A stretch of DNA of 64,000 bases from assembly GCF_030253575.1 (NCBI RefSeq), contig NC_080564.1, positions 27,926,561 to 27,990,560 of the forward strand, read 5' to 3'. Below, piece after piece: positions 23,301 through 36,000 of this stretch. The position numbers were made by a program, and so were the translations under genes. Source of the DNA: Rhododendron vialii (lineage: Eukaryota; Streptophyta; Magnoliopsida; Ericales; Ericaceae). Under the pieces are notes generated by a model that saw nothing but the letters and a program-made list of their open reading frames with translations, searched no databases and was not told where the DNA came from. Positions within the stretch are counted from its first letter, which is position 1. Each line of letters starts with the position of its first letter.

Positions 23301-24290
23301 AAGGAACTAATTGTACTCCCCTATAATAGTATTTTTTCCGTCTCATTTTATTTGTTCATATTTTTTTTGCTACTCCTTTTGTTTTATTTTTATTGTCCTT
23401 TATTTTTTTTGTTTTTTTCTTATATTTTTCAACGTGAATCTTAAAAAATATATAAAATAAATTTTATTAATTTGATAGATTTTAATTTGTTTTTCTATAA
23501 TATAAAGTTGTCGAAATCATAAAAAACATTGGTGATTGAAAGATATGGACAATAGACACAAAAAAGACAAAATAAATAGTGAACAATAAAAATGAGACGG
23601 AAGAAGTATTTTAAATTATTTGAATTTTTCAAAGTTAACAACCACCAAAAGGCAAAAGTTCTAATTCTACCCCTTCAGTTTTGAGCTGAAGGAAATATTA
23701 ACAGTTTAACACAAAACAATTAAAAAGGGTATTTGTAGAAATCTAAACACTTTTCAATCTAAAAACTTTGAGTCAATAAAAAGGGAAATTTCAGCAAACA
23801 AATTGGGACGGAGTAAAACCAAAAAAAGAGACAGCAAAATTACGACTTGTCTTATCTTTAAGACTTACTATTTTTGTGGGGAAAAAAATATGTTGAAATT
23901 CTTTTGAGAGATTTTTATAGGGTTATGTGCCCTTCTATTTTTTCACCACAATTCACATACACCACGTTCAAATTTTGATTTATCTCTATCGAAAACCAAA
24001 TCCCGAAAACTTGAAACCTCTTTCAAAATCCAAAACGAATAAGTCCGACATGCCCCTAACTCCCTCTATAAAATGTGATTAGGTTATGCTGACTTTGCAT
24101 AATAATTTCTTCTCCGTGGATGAAGGTAGAAAAAAAATCCTACCTTAGAAACCGATTTAAAGAAAAAGTAAAGTGAGGTGAAGTGAAGTGAAGTGAAGTA
24201 AATGAAGATGAAATTAATTTTTCTGTGTGTGTTCTTTCAACAAGAAATCTTGCAGAAAAACAAAATTTATTCCTTTTGGCAAGACCTATT
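23300..24290. repeat. Segmental duplication, copy 1
   Basis: Non-coding sequence repeated with moderate divergence at about 24295-26680. Shared blocks run from TATAATAGTA/TTCCGTCTCATTTTATTTG through TTATGCTGACTTTGCATAAT to the GCAGAAAAACAAAATTT area. Copy 1 carries a Stowaway MITE that copy 2 lacks. Confidence 0.75.
23373..23606. mobile_element. Stowaway MITE inside duplication copy 1
   Basis: Ends CTCCTTTTGTTTTATTTTTA and the inverse ending GAGACGGAAGAAG, with TA duplicated on both sides (23371-23372, 23607-23608). The paralogous site in copy 2 near 24360 lacks the element, so insertion followed duplication. Confidence 0.75.
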
Positions 24291-24784
24291 TTTAGCTAAG
24301 GACCCAATTGTACCCCAGTATAATAGTACTCTTTCCGTCTCATTTTATTTGTTCATATTTGCTTAGCTATTTTAAATTGTTTGTAATTTTTCAAAGTTCA
24401 CAACCACCAAAAGGTCAAAGTTCTAATTTTACCCCTTTAATTTTGAGCTGAAGGAAATATTAACAGTTTAACACAAAACCAATAAAAAAGGGTATTTGTG
24501 AAAATCAAAACACTTTTCATCCTAAAAACTTTGAGTCAATAAAAAGGGGAATTTCAGCAAACAAATTGGAACGGAGTAAAACCAAAAAAAGAGAGCAAAA
24601 TTACGACTTGTCTTATCTTTAACACTTATTTTTGTGGGGGAAAAAATATGTCGAAATCCTTTTGAGAATTTTTTTTAGGGGGATGTGCCCTTCTATTTTT
24701 TCACCATAATTCACAAATACCACGTTTTGGATGCACCAAAAAATTTGTCGATGAAAGAACATTTTTTAGGGTACTAACTACTAA

Positions 24785-25456
<672 letters not shown>

Positions 25457-25796
25457 AAGGTTCAAATTTTGATTTATCTTTATCGAACACCAAATCCCGA
25501 AAACTCGACATGACCAACCAAATTCATACCAATGGGGATGTGATTCGAGCCGTTCAATAATTTAAAAAAAAACAAATTGAGTTGGCTTGTGGAAAATCAG
25601 CTCAATTCGATATGTGTAGATTCTTGATCTAATCTTTCATTATTTAAAATGTGATTAGGTTATGCTGACTTTGCATAATCTTTTCTTCTCCGTGGATGAT
25701 GGTAATTTTTCTGAGGAAAAAATCCAACCTCAGAAATTGATTTCCAGGAACGGTAAAGTAAATGAAGATGAAATTTATTTTTCTGTGTTTATTCTT

Positions 25797-26590
25797 TTTT
25801 GAACAGCGAAGCAAAAAGTTTTATTGATAAAAAAATGATTATAAAACAAAGCTCAAGTTGGCAAGATAAGAAACCCAAAACCCAAATATAATATTTAAGC
25901 CCAAATACCGAAACTCTAACCCAAACTAAAAGGCATAATCCATAGACAATATAGGCCTAACCGGAGACCAACCCATAAACAACATAGGCCAGCCTAAACA
26001 GCAACCCTACCACACCACCAACCGCGGCCAGTTGGAGTGAGACGGGCCACTGCCACCACCGCCCCCGGAGCCCAGAGAGCAAGCTCCTGTTGCTACCTCG
26101 GAGAACAGCCCGACCACCCCACCACAAGCCGCCCTACCACAACCCACCCACAGCCGCCACCTCCAAAGGAGCCCATCTGAAACTCATCAATCCACCCGAA
26201 ACACCTCCTCCCACCCACCACCATCACCCCAGCCCTCACAGCTGCCAACACCAGAGCCATCCACCACCACCACAGCCGCCGCAGCTCCCAAAGACAACCT
26301 GCAAAAAAACAAAAACAGAAAACCCCAAACCCACTGCCCCACCACGCAACCACCAACCTACAGGCCGACAACACCACAACCAGAAGATCAACAACCGACG
26401 CCACCTAAAAGCACGGCGGCGGCGACCACCAACCAAATCAGGAACATGGATCGACGGCCTCCGAACACTCCACCATCGCCGTTAAGCAAGATCAGACCAC
26501 CCAGGAGTGAAAATCCGACTGGATGAGCAACAAGAAAGCCCCACATCGCTGTTAAGCATACCGGTAGCACCAAAAATTCTTGTGTTCTCT
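25797..26590 (-). mobile_element. Retroposon-like insertion, minus strand
   Basis: Read on the minus strand, it ends in AATAAAACTTTTTGCTTCGC and a short A-run, typical of a plant non-LTR 3' end. It interrupts the segmental duplication, and short similar sequences (TGTTTATTCTTT and TGTGTTCTCTTT) flank it. The body is unusually GC-rich (CCACC-rich on plus). I do not recognise a reverse transcriptase, so it could be a truncated LINE or a retrocopied gene piece. Confidence 0.45.
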
Positions 26591-26679
26591 TTACAAGAAT
26601 TTTGCAAAAAAACAAAAATTTCTTCTATTTTAGCAAGATCTATTTTGCAGAAAAGTATTTACTAGTGGGAAAATTGAAC

Positions 26680-27552
26680 ATGTGAGTCCTATAACTTTCT
26701 TGATAACCGAACACACAGAAAATTACAGAAAAATTAATTTTTTCATCATTTTCCATTCATTCCGCACAACTGAACGGGCCTTAGGGATGGAGAAAGTAGA
26801 GAGTAGATTATCATATTGCTGGTTTCTTTTTGGTTTTTTGATAGTAAAAGATTGCTTGTCTCAAGCATACATAATTCTTTCCGCCATTGTGCATTGAAAT
26901 GTTAAAAATGCAATTTTGTGGAATTCATAACACAAGTCATACTTAATTTGGTCAATGAAATGAACTAATGAAATCTTATTCAATTGACAGAGACGATGCT
27001 TTCGAAATTTATTGCTCCGTATTTCCGCATAATTCGTCTGTTAACAAATACACGTATATAAATAAGAGAAATACTTATTCACGGAGGAAGTTGTTTACAG
27101 TATGGCCCAATTTTGCGCGTCAAAAGTATTTTGGACAGTTCATATTTTAAAAGAACTCTTCCGGAAAAGAGTTTTGGGTTCCGCAAATACTTATTCATCG
27201 CTCCTCCATAAGTAAGTATTTCTCTGTAAATAAATGGCCCTGACGTACATGAGAATGAAAAGGAAATTAAGGGGTGATGTAGTTAAGATAAATAAATGGC
27301 CCGTAGTGCGCAACTCCAACTTCTTAACCACTCCATTCTGACGGCCTACTCCTTCACTCCCACAATTTTATAAAAACTTGTCTTTATTTTTGTTTTTTTG
27401 ATGAAAAAATTAAACTTGATTTTCTGTCATTTTGTAAGCAGGAAAATGAACACAGATAATCATACCAAACAAACTCTGGGTAATGGAAATATTGGTGGGA
27501 GTGATACTTTATTGTTGGCTCCAGCTATAATGGCGAATATTTAGTCGAAAGA
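26680..27552. other. Intergenic DNA
   Basis: AT-rich. I see no gene, RNA or clear element. Confidence 0.5.
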
Positions 27553-27911
27553 GGCGGATCTGCTAACACCAATTTTGACACCAACTATGACATCTTTTGT
27601 TTTTAGAGTCCCAACAAATGATTGGAGCTGTACAATGTGTTTAAAATATGTTTGAAAGAGCTCTTGTAAAAAATCAGCTTATTTTGATATCGGTAAGACC
27701 TTGATCGGCTCATTCAAATTTATCCTGTCAAATTTGACAGGAATCAACTAAATGAACTGATCAAGCCCTTACCATTATCCGAAATGAGTCGATTTAATTT
27801 TTGGGAGTTCTTAAAAACATGTTTTAAACTCATTGAATGGCTCCGATCATTTGCTGAGACTCTAAAAAAAAAAAAAAAAGAGGGTGTCAAAATTGGTGTT
27901 AGCAGTCCGCC
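27553..27911. mobile_element. Foldback MITE with CTGCTAACACC ends
   Basis: CTGCTAACACCAATTTTGAC near the left end reappears inverted at 27884-27905. The interior is also partly self-complementary around AAATTTGACAGG. Non-coding, 359 bp. Confidence 0.65.
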
Positions 27912-28395
27912 CCTCAATCAAATATGCACCAACTTAGATGCCTTTGTTGTGGTAATAGTAATATGGTCTGATGACATTCAACTTTTGTTACGGAGTAAGA
28001 GCCCGTTTCAGAATACCTTCTAAAAAAATAAGTACTTATTTCACATTTTCAAATTTAAAAATAATGTAAATGAAAAATAATTTTAAATTTTTTTTTGCAC
28101 CATATTAAAGATCTTCAAACAAGATTCATATTACATATTTTTAAATTTCAATAAGCTCATCATTTTTAAACTTAAAATTATTTTCTTAAAAAATAAGTAT
28201 TTATTTGGCGTTTGGAAATGGACCTAACTAATTTATCTAACTGGGCCAACAAAGGGAAATGGGACTAAACTAATAATGCCTTGTTGAGGTTGTATCTGCA
28301 TTGGTTGGCGCCCCTTACTTTTAGGATATCCAATTTGGCTTCGAATTAAATTGCAATTAGAATTTTTTTTTTCATGTGATTACCTTATATGATCA

Positions 28396-28787
28396 GAGCT
28401 GTGCTATCCACACAGATTTTTGTGCACAGATTGTGCACAAATTTTATTGTGAGGCCCATCACGGGTCCCACACAAATCATCCAAGCCGTTCATTAAATGT
28501 AAAACATTTTTTCAACGGTCCCCGTAAAAAATAAGCTCAATCCAATACCTATATGTGCTTCATCCAACCATCTAATTTTTCATTCAGATTTTCGAATAAT
28601 GAAAAGTTATACGATTGGATCGAGTATCTATAGGTATCAAATTGAGATTATTTTTTACGGAGACCCTTGAAAAAATATTGTTCATTTAATGAACGGTTCG
28701 GATGATTTGTGTGGGATCCGTGGTGGGCCCCATAACAAAATCTGTGCACAATCTGTGCACAGATTATATGTGTGTGTAGACTTTCTG
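28396..28787. mobile_element. Foldback MITE with 8-9 bp target duplication
   Basis: Two arms of more than 150 bp are inverted copies of each other: the left has TGTGCACAGATTGTGCACAA, the right the inverse, and further blocks around CAAATCATCC and CGTTCATTAAAT pair as well. ATATGATCA flanks both ends (28387-28395, 28788-28796), fitting a hAT or Mutator-type non-autonomous element. Confidence 0.8.
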
Positions 28788-28796
28788 ATATGATCA

Positions 28797-29713
28797 TGAC
28801 CTACCCAAGGATAATGGACCCGCCACGGTTCTATTTTGATAATCTCAGCCGTTCATTTTGAATGTTTTTTTTTTCTTGGCTATCAAAACTTTTATATCAC
28901 ACTCGAAGGGATACATCGAGGGGGAAAGTCGTTCATTTTGAATGTTATTGGACATTTCTAAAAGTCTAACAATTTCAACAAATAATACTTCATTGATTTT
29001 GAGAAAGGGAAAAGTCTTCAATATACACCCTTTTAAGGTACCTATTGTGTGGTTCATATTGTGCCACCTCATAAAAAATTACTTGCAAGACTGGTCATTC
29101 GTAACATTTTGTTTTATATCGTAACTTTTATACTAAAAATTCGTAACTTTTCATCAATATAATTCCTAACTTTTTAACAATAGATTCATAACATTTTGGT
29201 GTATTTTAATAAGGATGCATATGATACACACCCAAATAAGGAGTATGTATTGTAGCACTTTCCGAAAGAAAGATATATAGTTAAATTCATGAAGGTTCAT
29301 TTTATTGTCAGCCCTACGTTTCTCTCAAGACAAATCCAACTCAATAAGGCACTTTCGCTATCTGGTTGACTTGATTTTTGCACGGAGAATTTAACCATTG
29401 AGACTCATATACAAAACAACTCAGATAATCAAAATACAACCTAGGTAGTTCTATTTTTTTTTTTCCTTCATACCGGAATCATATTTGGAGGCCACGGGAG
29501 GAAATGACACGAGACAATCTTCTGCAAACGAATTCTTAGATTGCGTTTGGTTGGATGAAAGAAGTAGAGGAAGAAAAGGGAAACTGTGAAATAATATAAT
29601 TGCGAATATATTTGTTTAATGTAAATATCTCTATTCCATTTTGTCCAAGTAGAGAAATATGAATGACATAGATTAGATTGCATATTTTGTTCATTAAACA
29701 AGAACAGACAAAT

Positions 29714-29752
<39 letters not shown>

Positions 29753-29797
29753 GAAGGTCAGATAAGTGTGATGAATGGCATACGATATTCCCAAAAA
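28797..29797. other. Intergenic DNA
   Basis: Holds the second copy of the dispersed repeat (about 29035-29265) and a GA run at 29716-29748. No gene seen. Confidence 0.5.
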
Positions 29798-29869
29798 GGG
29801 GCATTCCGAGAATCGAACTCGGGACCTCTCGCACCCAAAGCGAGAATCATACCACTAGACCAAATGCCC
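29798..29869 (-). tRNA. tRNA-Pro (anticodon UGG)
   Basis: On the minus strand the 72-nt sequence begins GGGCATTTGGTCTAGTGGTA (A box) and has a seven-base-pair acceptor stem GGGCATT/AATGCCC. The anticodon stem CTCGC/GCGAG carries loop TTTGGGT (anticodon TGG), and the T arm has GTTCGATTC (B box). All four arms close without mismatch in the stems I checked, and no intron is present. It matches the usual plant nuclear tRNA-Pro(UGG). Confidence 0.93.
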
Positions 29870-30769
29870 ACTCTTGTTGAGTCGGTTAGTTTACAGTATA
29901 AATCGAGACAAAAACAGAGCCATTTTTCTGCCATTCCCCATGTACATTAACTTCAATTTGGAGATAATCAGAACACTGTAATCCAAATTTTAACTCAAAA
30001 TTTAGGAAGGCAACATTGTTACTAGAGAATTATTTAAGAGTGCATGCACTAGTTTTTTTTTCATGAGCAAGAACATCATGTATATTACCTTGGACCTCAG
30101 GGACGGAACTAGAATTTCATAAATGTGGGGGCCAAACTATGAACAAGATTTTGAAATTTCAAGGTTCGGAAATAATTGAAGAAAAAACTTATGGGAGACC
30201 ATAGCGCAGAGAGAGAAATTGGGTTTTGGGACCTAAAACGAACACATTTTTAAATAATTTAAATGCCTAAACAACATTCAATACAAAATACAATATTTTG
30301 GTGTTCTTAAAAAAAAAAAAACTAATATTAATATATATATTTTTTTAAACCCCGAAAACAACGTGGGGACCGTGGCCCCCATACGACCACACCTAGATCT
30401 GTCTCTGTCCGACCTCTCGGTCATCTTAAAAGTCTGAGGTACAAATAATTATGGGGAGGATGCCGAACAAAATGCATGGCAAGGCCCAACATATGCGCAG
30501 CCTCCCGAGGGATAATTCACCTATACATATGAAAAGAAGACTCTTCGCAAAATGATCCGCAAGAACAAGAGGGAAAAATGAGAGCAATATGAGCAAAAAC
30601 TTTGTTGAGTTAATATTCCAACTTTGTGAGAAGACTAATTTGACCGTCAGAGGACCTTCCCGGCCGTGACCTCCTGCCAGAGTGTCTTAATAGTGTTCTA
30701 TTTTGTTGTCAGCAGGTCAAGAAGTCAATGCAATCGTCTTCCAAACATCATCATTACCAACAAATAGGG
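29870..30769. other. Intergenic DNA
   Basis: AT-rich. It contains a fragment near 30110-30420 resembling a common plant repeat (GGGACGGAACTAGAATTTCA type). No gene seen. Confidence 0.45.
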
Positions 30770-31419
30770 GGGAGACCTAGACCCGAGCTCCACATTAAGA
30801 TATCAGACAATCATACACTCATCCATTCAAGTTAACTTGCATGTTTTAGTTTTCTATTGATTTCAACAATAATATTCCAAATGAGTCGATTGACTTCGAG
30901 AGACCATTGTTCATCTCCGAAAGGCAACACAATTACCGGTTACAAACTAAGGAGACCATTGTTCATCTCCGAAAGGCAACACAATTACCGGTTACAAACT
31001 AAGGAACTAAGCACCACGTACAGCGCTAGGTCCTCTGAAACCACACATTTTTATTCCCCTATTCCAATGAATAATTTTTCCTTTTGTTATCTCAAAGACA
31101 TGATTGAATGGCAAAGAATGCACTAGCATAGGGGAATACAAGAAATTTTAGTATAGGGGGGGGCCTGGTGCCCTTAGCCATAACCTTCTTTACCCACTGG
31201 CAAAATCAGAGATGCATTCTAGCTACTCAAACAAATTCACTTCTAAGAGCATCCGTAGTGGAATAACCAAAACCACTTTTAAACAACTTTTCCTTTTTTC
31301 TTTTCGATTATGCATCAAGCCAAACAGAAGAACTATATAGAAGCAAGAACAAGCGGGAAACATTTATTACATCAATTAACAAAGAGAGGTCCTCCAAAGT
31401 ACTTCAAAGTAGACAGAAA

Positions 31420-31680
31420 CACATGACTACTTGGACTTGGGCTTACAATCTTATTCCCAACACATGACTCTTTCGACTTTCCCACAAGGTCTCTTAAGAC
31501 TCCTACGACTCAATACAAAGAACTTAACTAAATGACCCTTCAACAAGCTTAATACCAGCTACCAACATTGAAACTTTAAAAGATACCCTTTGACTTCCTC
31601 TTTGACTTGTGACTCTCCAATTGCTCCATGAATGCTTCACCCACTTGTTCTTCATCAGGTATAGATGCAATTTTGAACCA
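31420..31680. other. Foreign DNA 3' of SDH3 in copy A
   Basis: This stretch has no counterpart in copy B. Homology to copy B resumes near 31340-31420 in the 3' UTR (ATTTATTACATCAATTAAC). It was probably brought in with SDH3, perhaps mitochondrial 3' flank, but I cannot confirm that by eye. Confidence 0.5.
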
Positions 31681-34600
31681 TCATTTGAATCTTTTTCTTC
31701 CAAGAAAGAGAAATCCCGAGAAATCCGTCCGTAAATGACGAACTCCATGGAAGATATGATAGGCCAGGGCTAAGGCAGTTATCTCGACAGAGATTAAGAT
31801 GAGCTTTGATGAAAAAAATAAGGATTGGTAGAAAGTCTCATAGGTGAAGCAAACCAAACCCATTTTCAGACAAAGTTGATAAAAAACCAAAATTATAGTG
31901 GTTAAGAAAATTCCGGTGATTCTATGGAAAATGGAAAATGTCGAACTGAGCTGTGGCTGATAAATAGGAAGATGAGGAGATAACGGGCGAAGGGTATTCA
32001 TGCTATTAGCAGCCTTCGTTGCATCCCCAGCAAGCGTGCTGCAGTGCCTTTTAACTGGTGGAGAGAGATGTTTTGCAATTTCCCTGCAGTATCATCACAT
32101 GTAACAAAACATATTAGAAGCAAAAAACTGCTAAAACTCGTACGCAGAAGCATTCTACAGTTGCGATTTCCCAAAAGTTGCAGTCTTTTGAAGGATAACA
32201 CTTCTAACAATAAACAAGCTCACAAAATTGTTAAAAAAGCCAACTTTAATAGAGAAGTTTAGGTCTTTCAAAGGAAAAGATGGTCCAGACAGGGAAACTG
32301 GGATTGCAGTAAGATGGTTAGTGAAAAAGAGAATTGGGATTGTGTCTACAAGAAGAATTGTACTCCTTGCATCAACCAAAGATGGTCTGCAAATAGCAAA
32401 ATGGTAATCTACAATGTTTTTGTGTCAGTTTAATATAGAAGTGTTCCTTCATATAATCTGTTTCGATGTAAGCTACATAGCACATCCTTCATGTCATTCA
32501 CTATAAACTAGGCTTTGAATAGATCAATAGAATTGTTTATTAAAAAAAAATAGATCAATAGAATTTCATTTAGATGCGTGCTCACTTTGCATGCAAAACA
32601 ATTCAAGCTAGAGCACCAACTTAGAAAATAGGAAGAAAAAACTGAGAGCTTGATCAAGTTCTCTTGTGTCACATGGAACATATTTGAAGCCAAAGCAGTA
32701 GCAGATGTTCTCTTGGCTACCTATTTTGACTAGAAAGTAGAAAAGGGGGACAGGTTTCGCTTTTCTAGGACTTCTTTGTTGGGATATTAATAACAGGGAT
32801 TTCAGCTATAAAATGCGGTGGTTGTCAGTGACAGAACTAGGTCATTTCCAATTTATCCCACCTCTCACATCATATGTTCATACAGAGCAATATTTCACCT
32901 GAGACACGGAATGTATCCCATTTCCTATGTTTAGGATTCTTTATGCATCTTATTGCTTCTCGTCCTGCTGTTCTTCAGAAGAGTAAGAACAAATGCTCAG
33001 GTCATAGTGCAAAGAACTAAACCAGCAGGCGGTAAAGTTCATCACCAGGTCAGTTTAGACAAACACATGGATATTAGGCAACCGAGGATATTTTGCTATA
33101 CGAATATTACTGGGGAAAGAGACAACAATGGAACAATAAGGGGCCAAATATGTATGTTTTTTTGCTAAGAAGACAAAATTCATAAGTGAGCCACCATGTT
33201 AGTACTAAATTGACATCCACGAATTATTTTACCATCTCCAAAAACACAGAACCACAAGAACAATGTACTATCACATAAAGGTGGTCAACACTAAAAGGTT
33301 TTCTTTTTCCTGATCCGGGTCAACAATAAAAGATTGTAACCAACATAAATCCACTAAAGGGAACTCTATTCGAGTAACAAACCCACAACATTCACATGAA
33401 GATAAGGAACCAGATACCATGGAACTTTACATGTTGATAAAAGAATTAAATGTGTTGTCGGATGGTTGGGTGTGTTAGAAAAGAAAGGGAATGTTACTCA
33501 CGTGTTCTTGATGGTAAGGACTTCTTCCATCTGCTTTCCCTTCACCCATTCAGTAGCTGAAAATCAGGAAAACCCGCAGATAAGATTATTGACGTCGGAA
33601 CTTAGGAATGCAAAACTCTTATTCTGATGGCAAAAAGTAACAATGAACTTGACGTGCTACTTCACCTTCTACAGTTCACAGGAAGATAAGAGACTATATA
33701 CAGTAATAAGTGCATTTAACCAAGATATGTTACATCTCGTAGTCACAAAATTTAGTTGTTACCCAAAAACTAGGAATACACTATTATCTTGGTATCAACA
33801 AGGAAGCAACTTCAGTATTCTGTTCATTGAGATAATTGTTGGAAAGTGGAAACAATGCATTAGCCACGAGACATCCCTTCTATTCAGTTACCACATCACA
33901 TTATGGAACTCCAGAGAACTATAGCAGTTGATTTTAACAGAATATGGCCCTTAGTTGGCATCACAGATACTGAAATGTAGCAGAAAGTTTAATCCGTTGT
34001 GGTAAAACAAATCACCCAGCAATACCTAAATAGGACGAGTTACATCCAACAATAATCTCCCCCCAAAACCAATGCGTAATGCAGGAAAAACAGGTTAGGA
34101 GGAAGGAGATGAAAAACCAGGTACAATAAAACAAAAACACTAAACTAAAACACGAATGGCTGAGCTGATTAAGAAAATACAAAAACCAAGTTAAGAGTTC
34201 CCCAATAGTCAGGAATTACCCTTTATCCCTAGACAGCTAGATTCCATGTCCTTTCCAAATCAAATTCAGCAGCCAAATTACCCTTTATCCCTAGACAGCT
34301 CTCAACTCTACTGGCTTGAAAGCAAAGCACTTCGGGCATAGCTTTCCCATAGCAAGAAGCTTCAAAATAACTATTTTCCCATAACAACCCCTTGGGGTTT
34401 GAATCCCACGGAGGCCAAACATTTCAAACCTTGTGGCCACCATAGAGTTTGCCTAGTCAGTAACTCCAAGGCCCTGAAATTAGTTCAGGTGTGCACAAGC
34501 TGACCAGGCATCCATTCATTAAAATAAGAAAAACTATTTTCTGTTAACAAATACAAACACAGCTAAATAGACAGATATAAATGCAAAGGTCCATTCCAAG

Positions 34601-35348
34601 AAATCAACGTACAAAACTACTACTTCAAGCCCGGAAACCTTGTTTTTTTTTTTTATAATTTTTATTTTTTGCTAAGTAAAAGGCTGGAGGCGAGGACGCC
34701 CAGGCATAGCAACTCTCCCAAGGGCTAGTGGACCACAGCCCTTCTTCACAGGAGAACCAAAGAGCCGGGGCAGGCCCCAGAAGGGACCAAAGAGCCGTAA
34801 GAAGTACCGCCACACCAAGGGCTAGTGAACCACAGCCTGGCTTCGCAGGAGAACCAAGTTCAAGAAGGCGTCGTCAGCACGACTCAAACCCCTGACCTCT
34901 TGGCCACCCAAACCCTGTGGGGAGTGAGCCATGAGCCACTAGGCTACCACCCCTGGTGGTCCGGATACCCGCTTATTAAAAATAGATACAGATTCACACA
35001 ACAAACCACATAAATGAACAGAGAATATTCAATTGAGTTCTCATATAGTATATACTAACCAGCGGAAGAATACGCCATAGCGGAGCCACAGCCGAAGGTC
35101 TTGAAGCAAGCGTCAGCAATCTTACCGGTCTTGATCTGCAGCTTCATCACGTCGCCACAGGCGGGGGCTCCCACGAGCCCTGTGCCAAACGTCGGATCGC
35201 TCTTAACGAAGGATCCGACGTTGCGCGGGTGGTTGTAGTGGTCGACGACCCTCTCGTGGTAGATCTGCGGCAGAAGTTGCGCGGCAGCAGGGGTTTGGGT
35301 CCCCCGGAACCCTAACCCTAGGAGTCTCTTCGAGGTGAGGCTCAACAT
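31681..35348 (-). CDS. ISU1-SDH3 fusion: mitochondrial SDH3 captured by a duplicated ISU1 gene
   Basis: Exons on the minus strand are 35060-35348, 33502-33556 and 31681-32083, giving 248 residues with no interruption. Residues 1-96 are ISU1 exon 1 with the mitochondrial presequence (MLSLTSKRLLGLGFRGTQTP). Residues 97-115 are exon 2 (ATEWVKGKQMEEVLTIKNT). The next 27 are a shortened ISU1 exon 3, and the last 106 are a whole SDH3 beginning MNTLRPLSPHLP. SDH3 is the cytochrome b560 membrane anchor of succinate dehydrogenase. It keeps the quinone-site motif SIFHRITG, three hydrophobic segments and the heme-site block YHIFHGVRHL. Splice sites match the intact paralogue. The ISU part keeps its three Cys sites but lacks VDDQ, the Leu of LPPVK and about 25 C-terminal residues. 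Location is inferred to be the mitochondrial inner membrane. Transcription is not shown by sequence. Confidence 0.87.
34650..34975 (-). mobile_element. tRNA-derived SINE in intron 1, copy A
   Basis: On the minus strand an A-box-like GTGGTAGCCTAGTGGC is followed by a B-box-like GGGTTTGAGTCGTG. A body with CTAGCCCTTGG repeats and an A-rich tail at 34640-34660 follow. An internal block of about 60 bp is repeated. The same SINE sits at the same intron position in copy B, so it predates the duplication. Confidence 0.65.
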
Positions 35349-35867
35349 TTTTGCTGACTCTGATCTTTTTCCGATCGTAACGTTTCTGGTGTTTTGCGGT
35401 GAAGCTTTTGTAGGAGTACTATGTTTTTTAGGACGAAGGCCGCTCTAGATCTAGAGACAGACACAGAGAGAGAGAGATGATAAGTGCCTTGGGCCGTAAC
35501 CGAGTCGAGTTTCACAACGTTCAAGTTTGTTCGTTAAATTTTTAAATAAATTTGATCTGAGCTCGAACACTATGACAATTTGATGAGCCGAACTTTCTTA
35601 GGATTAAATCGAATTCAAACAAACTTGTTTACGATCTTTAACGAGTTAAAAATAATAGACATTTGTACTATAGTCTGAAATTGCAAATAAAAATTTTATT
35701 TTCTACATAAATAAGTTCATACCTACACTAAATTATAATAACATATTAGAAATTAAATTTAAAATACTTTTACAAGTTTATACATTAAAAAGTTATAAAA
35801 TTTTTCTTATGTACAATTAAAAGTTTATACATATTTAGGGAAAGGAAAAAAAATTGCTCGGGTAATC

Positions 35868-36000
35868 TCGGATTCTGCACAGCATCTATTTCTATGCACC
35901 TGAACTTGTTTTGCATTAAACGAAAAAAATCCAAATTTCCACTGACCTGAGGAAACTTCTTTTGCCAACCCTCTGTTTCCTTCATCTTGGACAACAAGAT
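35868..36000 (-). pseudogene. Fragment of the GDSL esterase gene (exon 5/intron 5)
   Basis: The minus strand carries ETEGWQKKF followed by the exon 5 donor and about 75 bp of intron, closely matching 50410-50540 of the CPRD49-like gene in this window. Because intron sequence is included, it was copied as DNA. It lies exactly between the two ISU1 copies. Confidence 0.85.

Larger units (their letters stand above)
30770..35845. repeat. Tandem duplication, copy A (ISU1-SDH3 copy)
   Basis: About 5 kb shared in direct orientation with 36010-41880, including exons, introns, an intronic SINE and both flanks. Copy A differs by the SDH3 insertion in exon 3 and lacks the Mutator-like element present in copy B. 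Confidence 0.9.

Noticed and set aside
26090-26485. Pro/His-rich frame and its Gly/Val-rich minus partners as genes
   Set aside because: Open on several frames because of CCA/CCG bias within an inserted element; no domain.
31681-32083. Simple insertion of random mitochondrial DNA (NUMT) breaking ISU1
   Set aside because: The SDH3 frame is complete and joined in frame with no stop, and all upstream splice sites and frame are kept; a NUMT pseudogene would rarely do both. Expression remains untested.
31998-32210. Alternative exon 1 to exon 3 splicing of the fusion gene
   Set aside because: Skipping the 55-nt exon 2 shifts frame and stops just before SDH3, so it could not make SDH3.
34650-34975. 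tRNA gene in ISU1 intron 1
   Set aside because: A and B boxes are present but no acceptor stem or anticodon arm closes; a SINE fits better.
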